Part shown: piece by piece, positions 23,937-31,031 of the stretch
Position numbering within the stretch: position 1 is the first letter of the stretch
How the letters are laid out: each line of letters opens with the position of its first letter
From: Candidatus Liptonbacteria bacterium
GTDB taxonomy: Bacteria > Patescibacteriota > Minisyncoccia > UBA6257 > 2-01-FULL-56-20
NCBI GenBank assembly: GCA_023244935.1
Contig: JAHFLJ010000008.1
Location: 1 to 36,447, forward strand
Direction: 5' to 3'
Length of the DNA: 36,447 nt
Made by a program: the position numbers and the translations under genes
The notes under the pieces: model-generated
What the model was told of the DNA's origin: nothing
The model's input: only the letters and a program-made list of their open reading frames with translations
Databases searched by the model: none

Positions 23937-25115
23937 TTACTTAATCACCCCTCCGCCCAACATCTCGCCGTTTTTTAAGTAAACAACTGCTGACTGACCA
24001 GGAGCCACAAACCGCTGTGGTTTCGAAAATTCCAGCTTCCATCCCTTCCTTTCTTTAATCAAAACCGCAGAAAATAACGGCTGCCGATAACGCACCCTAG
24101 CCATCACCGACATTCCAACATTCTTGAGAATGTTGGAATGTTCTAAGTTACAAAAATTAACCTCGTCTAAAAAAACCTCTTTTTTATATAGCTCCGCATT
24201 TTCTCCCCCTTCGGCGACAACCAAGATATTCTTCTTGATATCCTTACTGGCCACATAAAGAGGCTGATGATTTTTCTGTCCCTTCTGGTGCTTCAGATTC
24301 CCCACCCCGCTACGCTGACCAATCGTATAAAACCAAGAGCCATTGTGTTCTCCGATTTTTTCTCCGGCTAAATTCAAAACATCGCCAGTTTTTTCCGGAA
24401 TATATTTTTTCAAAAACTCTTTAATATTAACCATCCCCAAAAAACAAACTCCCTGCGAATCTTTCTTCTCCGCAGTAGAAACTCCGATTTTTTTGGCGAT
24501 CTTCCTAATTTCCGGTTTTAAATAATCCCCCAGAGGAAAAAGCGACTTAGCAATTTGCTTCTGATTTAGAGCCCACAGAAAATAACTCTGGTCTTTATTG
24601 GTATCTTTGGCGATAGCCAAAGAATAACTTATGACTGATGACTTATCACTAATAACTTTTAGGACCGATTTCTTCGGTTTAAAGTCATTAGTTATCGGTT
24701 GATAGTTATTAGTTATTTTTTTCACATAGTGTCCCGTTGCCACATAGTCGGCACCGAACTTCATCGCTCTCTCAAAAAACAACCCGAACTTTATCTCTTT
24801 GTTGCACATTACATCGGGATTCGGAGTTAGTCCCTTGCGATAGCCGTCAATCATATAATCCACCACCTTTTCTTTGTATTCTTTTTCAAAATCCCAGACA
24901 TAAAAAGGAATCTCTAAATGTTCCGCCACGCGCCGGGCATCCTCAGCATCTTTTTCCTGGCAATTATCGAGATTATATCCACGCATAAAAACCCCAACGA
25001 CGCTATGTCCTTGTTTTTTTAGTAAATATGCCGCGACGGAGCTATCTACGCCTCCTGACATACCCACGAATACTTTACTTCGCTTCTTGGCGGACAATTT
25101 ATTTTTGTTTGACAT
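23937..25115 (-). CDS. mnmA: tRNA-specific 2-thiouridylase MnmA with in-frame palindromic insertion
   Basis: Thiolates U34 of tRNA-Lys/Glu/Gln. FVGMSGGVDSSVAAYLLK (16-33) is the PP-loop, GLTPNPDVMCNKEIKFG (about 95-111) carries the first catalytic Cys, and GVCFLG the second. TGHYV...KDQSYFL normally has about 20 residues between the two motifs; here there are about 42, and the extra part (ITNNYQPITND...VISDKSSVISYS) is encoded by a repeat-like hairpin at about 24622-24722. A second palindrome (24111-24140) lies in the C-terminal half. Start is the ATG at 25115; an upstream GTG (25142) is less likely because the -10 lies inside that extension. Confidence 0.93.
   Translation of the reverse strand: MSNKNKLSAKKRSKVFVGMSGGVDSSVAAYLLKKQGHSVVGVFMRGYNLDNCQEKDAEDARRVAEHLEIPFYVWDFEKEYKEKVVDYMIDGYRKGLTPNPDVMCNKEIKFGLFFERAMKFGADYVATGHYVKKITNNYQPITNDFKPKKSVLKVISDKSSVISYSLAIAKDTNKDQSYFLWALNQKQIAKSLFPLGDYLKPEIRKIAKKIGVSTAEKKDSQGVCFLGMVNIKEFLKKYIPEKTGDVLNLAGEKIGEHNGSWFYTIGQRSGVGNLKHQKGQKNHQPLYVASKDIKKNILVVAEGGENAELYKKEVFLDEVNFCNLEHSNILKNVGMSVMARVRYRQPLFSAVLIKERKGWKLEFSKPQRFVAPGQSAVVYLKNGEMLGGGVIK
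24111..24140. repeat. ATTCTTGAGAAT-core palindrome inside mnmA
   Basis: CATTCCAACATTCT TG AGAATGTTGGAATG apart from the two central bases is a perfect inverted repeat. In mnmA it encodes HSNILKNVGM, in the linker before VMARVRYRQP. Confidence 0.65.
24622..24722. repeat. Palindromic element inserted in frame in mnmA
   Basis: Two arms built from AATAACT/GATAACT/ATGACT words in inverted arrangement, capped by ACCGA TTTCT TCGGT. The same vocabulary occurs in intergenic DNA at about 10665-10690, 23905-23938 and 26470-26510. It adds about 22 or more residues between the TGHY and KDQSYF motifs without a frameshift. Confidence 0.6.
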
Positions 25116-25126
25116 AAATTCAGAAA

Positions 25127-25155
25127 GATTATATTCTATCACCAGTTCAAAAACA
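25127..25155 (-). promoter_or_regulatory. Promoter of mnmA
   Basis: Minus strand TTGTTT, 17-base spacer, TATAAT, with 12 bases between the -10 and the mnmA ATG, giving a leader of about 5 nt. Confidence 0.7.
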
Positions 25156-25165
25156 AGGAGAAATG

Positions 25166-25372
25166 ATGAAAATCATTCCCGATGGACCACGATCCAAAAC
25201 AAGTAGAGCACAAATGGTTAACTTAATTGCTACGACCGAAGAAGATAAAACATCTCTTAGAAAACTTTACGAGCTCCTACATAAATTTGAGAATACAAGA
25301 ATTCTCGTTTCCTTCGCAGAGTCCACAATTGAGAACGATGACATCAAACATATCTGCCTCGTCGTAGAATAA
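25166..25372 (+). CDS. Small unknown protein
   Basis: 68 residues from the second of two adjacent ATG codons (MKIIPDGPRSKTSRAQMVNLIATTEEDKT...LVVE). AAGGAGA lies five bases before the ATG at 25166, only two before the ATG at 25163. The composition suggests one small alpha/beta domain: helix (EEDKTSLRKLYELLHKFE) then two strands (RILVSFAES, HICLVVE). No recognised family. A hairpin terminator follows, and the gene is divergent from mnmA. Strong Shine-Dalgarno site and own terminator support a real gene. Confidence 0.55.
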   Translation: MKIIPDGPRSKTSRAQMVNLIATTEEDKTSLRKLYELLHKFENTRILVSFAESTIENDDIKHICLVVE

Positions 25373-25379
25373 AACATAT

Positions 25380-25404
25380 CCGCCACTTTGGCGGTATTTA
25401 TTTT
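25380..25404 (+). terminator. Terminator of the 68-residue gene
   Basis: CCGCC, loop ACTTT, GGCGG, then TATTTATTTTC, directly after the stop. Confidence 0.75.
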
Positions 25405-25405
25405 C

Positions 25406-25755
25406 GCACAGCGTAGCTTAAACACTTTTTTATGGGTCACGAAAATTTAATTTACCTAGCGTAGCAAATTGGTTTTCGGTCGGGTCATGAAGTCGCTTAA
25501 GCCGGCATCCGCCGAAGGCGGATTTAAGCGACTGAATACCAGCGAAAATATCGCTGGATGTTTTCGCATTCTTCACAGCGTAGCAAACTAATTTTGGGCT
25601 GGGTCACAAAACAAGCTGAGCATGGTTTTTTGTATTTTCCAAGCGGAGCTTAGTTGATTTTTTTCTGGGTCATGAAACCAAATGAGCATGGTCTCCGTAC
25701 TCGGAGTCATTTGGTTGAATACCAGCAAAAATCTCGCTGGAGATTTTTGTGTAAG
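25406..25755. repeat. Array of four related structured repeat units behind efp
   Basis: Plus-strand units start with AGCGTAGC or AGCGGAGC at about 25410, 25459, 25577 and 25642, each followed by GGGTCAYRAA. Two units are complete. In 25457-25575 GGGTCATGAA is followed by stem GTCGCTTAA/TTAAGCGAC; in 25641-25755 the stem is ACCAAATGA/TCATTTGGT. Both continue TGAATACCAGC and a hairpin with the identical loop CGCTGG (GAAAATAT/ATGTTTTC in one, AAAAATCT/AGATTTTT in the other). CCAGC can pair with GCTGG in that loop, an H-type pseudoknot. The other two units are truncated. Strand of transcription unknown; no open frame of note. Confidence 0.7.
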
Positions 25756-25766
25756 AAAAAAATTAA

Positions 25767-26342
25767 CTAAGCGGAGCCCTTGTCAACGCGCTCCACATAT
25801 TCTCCGGTCTGAGTATTCACTCGAATAACATCTCCGGCGTTTATAAACAGCGGAACCGGAATTGTTGCGCCACCTTCCAAAGTCACAACCTTATTCCCTC
25901 CCTGAGCGGTATTCCCTTTAATAGATGGCGGGGCTTCGATAACTTTAAAATCCATTTTAATCGGCAAAGTCGCAGTAATAACTTTTCCGTTGAAAAACAA
26001 CGCAACCACAATTGTGTTCGGCTTCAAAAACTTTCCGGCGTCTCCCAAAACTTCGGCGGTTAAGGAAAACCGGTCGGCGGCGTTTTTTTCGTCACAGAAC
26101 CAATATTCCCCTTTGGTCATATAAATAAATTTAGAGTTCTTCTTTTCAACTTCGGCTTCCTCAAAACTATCGGACGCCTGCCAATTTCGCTCTAAAATTT
26201 TCCCGGTTATTAAATTTCGTATTTTTGTATTTACGGTAGCCTTACGTTGCTGCATACGTAAAAAATTCATTTCTAAAACTTCGTATGGCGCTCCGTCCAA
26301 AATAAATAAGGTTCCTTTTGTTAACTCACTGTATGAAAGCAT
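25767..26342 (-). CDS. efp: Elongation factor P with non-canonical loop tip
   Basis: Relieves ribosome stalling at proline runs. The three-domain EF-P is complete in 191 residues: domain I LTKGTLFILDGAPYEVLEMNFLRMQQRKATVNTKIRNLITGK (7-48), then the two OB domains, ending VPLFINAGDVIRVNTQTGEYVERVDKG. The loop that normally reads PGKG (modified Lys34 in E. coli) reads MQQRKA here; the aligned tip residue is Gln32 next to Arg33. None of the known lysine or arginine modifications fits directly. A TTTACA-17-TATAAT promoter lies about 45 bases upstream. Confidence 0.93.
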   Translation of the reverse strand: MLSYSELTKGTLFILDGAPYEVLEMNFLRMQQRKATVNTKIRNLITGKILERNWQASDSFEEAEVEKKNSKFIYMTKGEYWFCDEKNAADRFSLTAEVLGDAGKFLKPNTIVVALFFNGKVITATLPIKMDFKVIEAPPSIKGNTAQGGNKVVTLEGGATIPVPLFINAGDVIRVNTQTGEYVERVDKGSA

Positions 26343-26392
26343 GTGTTTATAAATAATTTTTACTGATTACTTATGACCTATAAGCGCTGACT

Positions 26393-26421
26393 ATTATAGG
26401 CAATTAAAACGATTTTGTAAA
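26393..26421 (-). promoter_or_regulatory. Promoter of efp
   Basis: Minus strand TTTACA (26416-26421), 17-base spacer, TATAAT (26393-26398). Confidence 0.75.
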
Positions 26422-26423
26422 CC

Positions 26424-26459
26424 AAAAATAAAACCCTGAACTACCAGAGTTTTATTTTT
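26424..26459. terminator. Terminator after khpA
   Basis: AAAAATAAAACCCTG and CAGAGTTTTATTTTT form a stem with one mismatch, with A/T-rich flanks that could work in both directions. It overlaps the efp -35 region. Confidence 0.65.
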
Positions 26460-26505
26460 TTATATTTGTACGTTACAAGTTATAAGCTGCACACTACAAG
26501 TTACA

Positions 26506-26796
26506 TTATACAGTCCCATCGGCCAATGGAATGCCCCTTAAACTTCCCTCCGGCTCTTCAATTTTTAAGTTTATGCGCGCATTATTCTTCATGCCCACAA
26601 TCCTAAGAAGCGCTCGGATAGATTTTGCGGTGGATCCTTGTCGACCGACAATCTGCCCCATATCATCACGATGAACTCTTAAGGTCAGAAGAACGCCCAT
26701 CTCGTCCACTTTTCTTTCAATACGGATATCCTCCGGATGGTCTACGAGTGACTTCACCAGATATGCCAAGAATTCCTGATCGTTAGTGTTGGTCAT
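26506..26796 (-). CDS. KH-domain RNA-binding protein (KhpA type)
   Basis: Small RNA-binding protein. QEFLAYLVKSLVDHPEDIRIERKVDEMGVLLTLRVHRDDMGQIVGRQGSTAKSIRALLRIVG covers the family; the GxxG-type loop is GRQG, preceded by MGQIV as usual. 96 residues from the ATG at 26796. The frame is open to a TTG at 26847, but family proteins begin near the chosen ATG. In other bacteria KhpA partners KhpB and its gene lies next to rpsP, as here. Confidence 0.9.
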   Translation of the reverse strand: MTNTNDQEFLAYLVKSLVDHPEDIRIERKVDEMGVLLTLRVHRDDMGQIVGRQGSTAKSIRALLRIVGMKNNARINLKIEEPEGSLRGIPLADGTV

Positions 26797-26876
26797 TTCA
26801 ATTCTATTCTTTTCGGCGACCTTTTCTTTATTTTTAATCGATTCCAAAGCCAGTATAACAAAATTTTCAATTTAAG

Positions 26877-26907
26877 AAAACCGCCTGTGGAAAGCTTAGG
26901 CGGTTTT
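26877..26907 (-). terminator. Terminator of rpsP, overlapping its stop codon
   Basis: AAAACCGCCT and AGGCGGTTTT, perfect 10-bp arms on the minus strand, followed by CTT. The rpsP stop codon is within the first arm. Confidence 0.75.
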
Positions 26908-27186
26908 CTTCTCTTCTACTTTTTTCTGTGTATGAGTCGGAACCTTCTTCCCGGTTATCACTCCTTCTCTTATAAAAAGATTGTGAACTGTCGGGCTCGC
27001 CTTAGCTCCGGTCTTTATCCAATAGTTGGCCCTTTCTTTGTCGATAGTCGCCTTCTTGGAAAATGGGCTGTATGAACCCAAATCTTCCACCCCTTCAGTC
27101 ATAAGCTTTGACCGTCTTTCGGCCACAACTATACGATAACTGGGCTGGTGTTTCTTGCCTCTTTTTGAAAATCTTATAACTAACAT
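26896..27186 (-). CDS. rpsP: 30S ribosomal protein S16
   Basis: Early 30S assembly protein. MLVIRFSKRGKKHQPSYRIVVAERRS (1-26), EDLGSYSPFSKKATIDKERANYWIKTGAKASPTVHNLFIREG and a Lys-rich tail identify it; 96 residues. The start is the ATG at 27186; the frame is open further upstream but S16 begins here. TATATA lies six bases before the ATG, so the mRNA may be leaderless. Divergent from the 853-residue gene across an inverted repeat. Confidence 0.95.
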   Translation of the reverse strand: MLVIRFSKRGKKHQPSYRIVVAERRSKLMTEGVEDLGSYSPFSKKATIDKERANYWIKTGAKASPTVHNLFIREGVITGKKVPTHTQKKVEEKKTA

Positions 27187-27220
27187 AATTGATATATAGT
27201 TTACATTAAAGAGCCCCAAA

Positions 27221-27305
27221 GTCAATCCCGTTAGAGTCCGCGCTCGCGCGCCTACACGCGCGCCCCATAGGGGCTTCAGAGCGAGATGATTCTAACGGGA
27301 TTGAC
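27221..27305. promoter_or_regulatory. Inverted repeat with branched interior between rpsP and the 853-residue gene
   Basis: GTCAATCCCGTTAGA (27221-27235) and TCTAACGGGATTGAC (27291-27305), perfect 15-bp arms 55 bases apart. The interior holds GCGCTC/GAGCG, GCGCG/CGCGC and GCCCC/GGGGC pairs, able to form a multi-branched structure. The outer ends give TTGAC reading outward in both directions, and the right one is the -35 of the 853-residue gene. It could be an operator or an RNA/cruciform element. Confidence 0.6.
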
Positions 27306-27329
27306 ATATGGCACTCCTACGAACAAAAT
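27301..27329 (+). promoter_or_regulatory. Promoter of the 853-residue gene
   Basis: TTGACA (27301-27306), 17-base spacer, CAAAAT (27324-27329). The -35 overlaps the right arm of the inverted repeat. Confidence 0.6.
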
Positions 27330-27377
27330 AAGGACAGTAAATTGATTCTCTAAAACGAGAAGAAAGAGGTGTCGCAA

Positions 27378-29939
27378 ATGAGAGCAATCTGCAACTGGAA
27401 CAAAGAGTACGAATCCATTTATAACAAATCAAAAGATTACGATGAGCTCGTAGCTCGTCTTAAGAAATTGTTTGAAAAATGGAAAAAGCTCGGAAAACTT
27501 CCTAAGAATTTTACCTGGCAAAATTTCTTCAATGATGCTCAGCAATACGCGCGCAGGCATGAGATTATCAAGTCAAGACACGTAAAGCGAGCGGTTTGGA
27601 AAAAGTTTTCGGCCAAAGAAGCCGAAGCCTTCAAACAAGCAATGAAGAATGGCGCTAGCCGTGAAGAACTTATGGCTAAATTCAAAATGCTCAGGAACGA
27701 AAGTGATATCGTCCAAGCCATACGAAATATTTCTCCCGGAATAAGAGCTGAGCGGAAGAAGATTACCGAACAGAAAGAAGTTGAGGTTATCAGACTTCCT
27801 CCGCGCAGAAAGTTTTCGGAGCCGATTACCATCGAGATTTCGAAGGATGCTTGGTTTAATCCGGACAAGCGACGAAGAATCGGCGCTATGAGCCGAATCG
27901 ACTGGAAAGGCCGTGGCGCTCGTGCCGCGCTCATCGAACGCGCTTTCCGCATTTTTGCCGAAGAAGGCTGTCGCTATGTTGTCTTGAATGCCGGTCTGGT
28001 AGACAAGACTGAAGTTAATGCCAAAATCAAAAAGATTCTGGAAAGCTACGAACACAGCGAAAGAAATAAAATCCGCGAAGAAGTCGTTCATCAAGTTTTG
28101 AATGAATGCGCCGAAGAGCTTGCCTCAGTCATTCCCGTGCTCAAAAAGCCGGAAGAAAGCATTAGGGCCACCGGCTCTCCGTTCGCGCACATTTATATCA
28201 TCACATCCCTTGTCCTTGACGGTGATTTCGGCGAAAAAATCGCCCAGCATCTTCAAGAACTTCGTCCGGAAGTCCGCATCTACAAACAAGGCGGAGATCG
28301 GACCAGAATTAAAGGCATTGGCTGTAATGAAGAAGAACGCAAAAATGGCGTATCTATCGGATGGCTCAACCCTAAACGTCAAAGATTGCCAGGCCAGTAT
28401 GCCAGCACTTCCGTAGACAAGGAAATCGAAGAAGAAGAAGCGGGAGCAAATGACTTTCCTGACTTCTGGGTTGTCGGTGGATTTGGAAATTCCATCAGTA
28501 AACCCGGAAACGGAGAAAAAAAGATTCCCCGTATTTCTCTACCGGCCCTCCACGTCCCAACCCCCAGACGGCCAGGCGAACCCTCAATCGCGCTTAACCA
28601 GATTGGCGTTCGCATAATCGAATGGGGCGAAGACGGCGAAGATAAAATCATCCGAACTTGGAATCTTCGTGATTTGGTTAAAGATGAAAGAAGTTTCATC
28701 ACCGGCAACAAGGATGGCGCGACCGAACTTCAGCGCAAAATCGTTGAAGCAATCAAACGGGAGCCTCGCGGATTGCATGTTGGTGAGCTTACCGACATCG
28801 TTGGCGCAGAAAGATCTGCTGTCCAAAAATCTGCTAATGACCTTCTTACTCCTCGCTCGCTTAAGCGCGTTACCTGGCCAGGACTCTTCATTGATGAATC
28901 CGGTAGGTTTAACCTTCATCGGGATTGGCTTCAGGAACGCTTGCGCTACCCGTGGCCGTATAGCTCCGACGTGTTCGAACTCCGACGCATGATTTTCGGC
29001 TGTCTCCATGCCGGTTACAACACTACGGACTATGAATACATTTGCCAAAAATTTGCGGATGATATTCTGAAACGCAACGCAACCGTCCTGGAATTAGTCG
29101 GCGACATCATCGCCGGACTGAAGCATAATCTCGTCCACCGCGGTGAGATTATCGGCAACATGAATTACACCGAACAGGAAATTTTTGCGGCCGAACTCAT
29201 CGGTACGGTTATCATGAAGGTTTTCAAAACCAGGTTTACGGAATCGCTTAAGAAATATGATTTGAGCAAAACGATTGCGGAAGCAATAATTGCGGCCGAA
29301 GTAGAATCCAACATGCCACTCTTTATCTATATCATCGGAAACCATGATGGTTGGCAAAAAGAGCTTGGCGTCACTCCCGGACTTCTCTTCAATGCAGCTC
29401 TTACCCAACTTCTCGGATTTCACATCCACAAACTTCTCACGGATAAACTGATGCCGATTCATAATCTCGGCGAGATTATCCGCAAAAAGATAATTGGATT
29501 GCCGGAACACACTCCGCTCTATGAGTTCCCCGGTGGAATGAAAACCAATCTTCATCACCCGCAAATGGCGCGTGCCAAAACGACGTCCATTCGCTCCGAA
29601 GAAGCTCTTGGTTTTCATAATGACACCCAACTCGTAGACATCGCCAACTTCCATACCACAATCGAAGTTGAAAAATGGAGCCCGGATCTCGGCCAACGTG
29701 TGGTTACACAGGCCGGAGCCATGACTCCATTCACCGAATTCGAGAATGGAAAGATGAAGCGAATCGACTTCGGTCCGGTTTATGTCGGCATTCGTTATAA
29801 GGATGAGAAAATCTTCTGTGTCGAGCATGAGTTCTTCAGCGAGCACATCTTGAAACAGCCGATTTCCAAGAATACCGATATTGATGAACTCAAAAAACGC
29901 CTTGGCGTTCTACTGAGCCCAATCAGTAAAACCCGATAA
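27378..29939 (+). CDS. Large unknown protein: alpha/beta domain, winged helix, metallophosphoesterase-like C-terminus
   Basis: 853 residues, soluble. 1-150: basic helices. About 165-440: alpha/beta domain with YVVLNAGLVDK (200-210), FAHIYIITSLVLDGDFGEKIAQHL (269-292), DFWVVGGFGNSISKPG (362-377) and ALNQIGVRIIEW (405-416), family not recognised. About 447-515: winged helix (ELQRKIVEAIKREPRGLHVGELTDIVGAERSAVQKSANDLL). About 535-825: calcineurin-like phosphoesterase pattern with FGCLHAG (540-546), VGDIIAGL (574-581), IIGNHDGW (652-659) and VDIANFHTTIEVEKW (753-767). Two canonical ligands are changed: DxH reads CLH and GHxH reads ANFH. ATG at 27378 chosen because AGAAAGAGGTG lies six bases upstream. 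Strong terminator follows. Possibly a nuclease or phosphodiesterase; not proven. Confidence 0.6.
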   Translation: MRAICNWNKEYESIYNKSKDYDELVARLKKLFEKWKKLGKLPKNFTWQNFFNDAQQYARRHEIIKSRHVKRAVWKKFSAKEAEAFKQAMKNGASREELMAKFKMLRNESDIVQAIRNISPGIRAERKKITEQKEVEVIRLPPRRKFSEPITIEISKDAWFNPDKRRRIGAMSRIDWKGRGARAALIERAFRIFAEEGCRYVVLNAGLVDKTEVNAKIKKILESYEHSERNKIREEVVHQVLNECAEELASVIPVLKKPEESIRATGSPFAHIYIITSLVLDGDFGEKIAQHLQELRPEVRIYKQGGDRTRIKGIGCNEEERKNGVSIGWLNPKRQRLPGQYASTSVDKEIEEEEAGANDFPDFWVVGGFGNSISKPGNGEKKIPRISLPALHVPTPRRPGEPSIALNQIGVRIIEWGEDGEDKIIRTWNLRDLVKDERSFITGNKDGATELQRKIVEAIKREPRGLHVGELTDIVGAERSAVQKSANDLLTPRSLKRVTWPGLFIDESGRFNLHRDWLQERLRYPWPYSSDVFELRRMIFGCLHAGYNTTDYEYICQKFADDILKRNATVLELVGDIIAGLKHNLVHRGEIIGNMNYTEQEIFAAELIGTVIMKVFKTRFTESLKKYDLSKTIAEAIIAAEVESNMPLFIYIIGNHDGWQKELGVTPGLLFNAALTQLLGFHIHKLLTDKLMPIHNLGEIIRKKIIGLPEHTPLYEFPGGMKTNLHHPQMARAKTTSIRSEEALGFHNDTQLVDIANFHTTIEVEKWSPDLGQRVVTQAGAMTPFTEFENGKMKRIDFGPVYVGIRYKDEKIFCVEHEFFSEHILKQPISKNTDIDELKKRLGVLLSPISKTR

Positions 29940-29947
29940 AAAATATT

Positions 29948-30000
29948 CCCCGATCCGCTATCCGTCAACCGACGGAGACGGACGGGGTTTTTCTTTTTTA
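29948..30000 (+). terminator. Terminator of the 853-residue gene
   Basis: CCCCG-A-TCCG (29948-29957) pairs with CGGACGGGG (29979-29987), an inner TCCGTC AACC GACGGA hairpin sits inside, and a T-rich run follows. Confidence 0.85.
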
Positions 30001-30008
30001 ACCCACGA

Positions 30009-31031
30009 TTATCTTTCGTCGTGATACAAAATTCTCGGATACATTTCAAGCAACGTAAAAAGTAAGCTCAAAAATATCGGCCCAAGAATAAACCCGATTG
30101 GCCCAAAAAATTGCAACCCTCCAAGCACGCTAAGAAGTATTGCTAACGCGTTTACTTCTACGTCTTTTTTTATCAAAAATGGACGAATCAGATTATCAAC
30201 AGAACTTACAATGATAAAGCTCCAAGCAAGTAACCCAAGTCCCGGAATTAACCCGGCCGTTAACATCAAAAAGATAGAAACAGGAAGAGTTACGATCATC
30301 GTCCCGACAACCGGAATAAATGCGGCCACAATAGTGATTAGCCCCCAAAAGACCGGCTGAGGTAAACCAAATGCCCAAAATCCCGCCATTGCAACCAGTC
30401 CTTGTAAAACAGAAACAATTATTGTCCCCCTAACAACCGAGGCCATCGCCAGCTCAATTTTGGAAAGTATCGCCAAATCATCTTCCTTTTTCAACGGACT
30501 AAGCAAAACAAACTTATCCTTAAGCGCGTCCCCGTCCCGTAAAAAATAATAAAAAGCCAATATGCTAACAAATAAACTTAGAAAAATTGAAGTAACGCTG
30601 GAAAAAAGTTCTCCCAAATTACCTACTATCCAAGAAATCGCGCTGCTAAAATAACCTTGCAGATCTGCTACCGATAGATTCAACGACGGCATAAACTTAT
30701 GCAATTGATCATTTATCCATACAACTAAAGTAAAATTATCTCCGCTCAATCCTGAATATAATTGACCCGCCTCCTGAATAACCTGCAACCCGAAGAATAT
30801 TATCGGAACCAGGACTAAAACGATTGCGAGAATAGCGGATAAAATTCCGGCCAAGGCAGGACTCTTAAACATTTTAATTAATCGCAAATAAACAGGTCCA
30901 AAAAGTATCGCTAGCGCTCCGCCTAAAACTATTGCCGAAAAATATGGCTTAAAAATAAAAAAACAAACAACCCCGACAGATGCCAGCAAAAATAAGAAAA
31001 AATAACCCTGCAATAAGCTTTTATTAAACAT
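30009..31031 (-). CDS. AI-2E family transporter (PerM-like permease)
   Basis: 340 residues, polytopic. Hydrophobic segments at about 10-30, 32-50, 60-82, then a periplasmic-type part, about 148-168, 205-232, 233-262 and 272-310. GFWAFGLPQPVFWGLITIVAAFIPVVGTMIVTLP (about 217-250) and DNLIRPFLIKKDVEVNALAILLSVLGGLQFFGPIGFILGPI (about 281-321) are family landmarks. Members range from autoinducer-2 export to Na+/H+ antiport, so substrate is unknown. Its ATG overlaps the TAA of the oxidase gene by one base (TAATG), indicating coupled translation. Confidence 0.88.
   Translation of the reverse strand: MFNKSLLQGYFFLFLLASVGVVCFFIFKPYFSAIVLGGALAILFGPVYLRLIKMFKSPALAGILSAILAIVLVLVPIIFFGLQVIQEAGQLYSGLSGDNFTLVVWINDQLHKFMPSLNLSVADLQGYFSSAISWIVGNLGELFSSVTSIFLSLFVSILAFYYFLRDGDALKDKFVLLSPLKKEDDLAILSKIELAMASVVRGTIIVSVLQGLVAMAGFWAFGLPQPVFWGLITIVAAFIPVVGTMIVTLPVSIFLMLTAGLIPGLGLLAWSFIIVSSVDNLIRPFLIKKDVEVNALAILLSVLGGLQFFGPIGFILGPIFLSLLFTLLEMYPRILYHDER

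Noticed and set aside
25406-25755. CRISPR array
   Set aside because: Units are not evenly spaced repeats with unique spacers; the variable parts are self-complementary stems. No cas genes.
27539-30049. Long antisense frames (up to 250 codons) opposite the 853-residue gene
   Set aside because: The plus-strand frame has motifs, promoter, SD and terminator; the antisense frames have none and follow from its codon composition.
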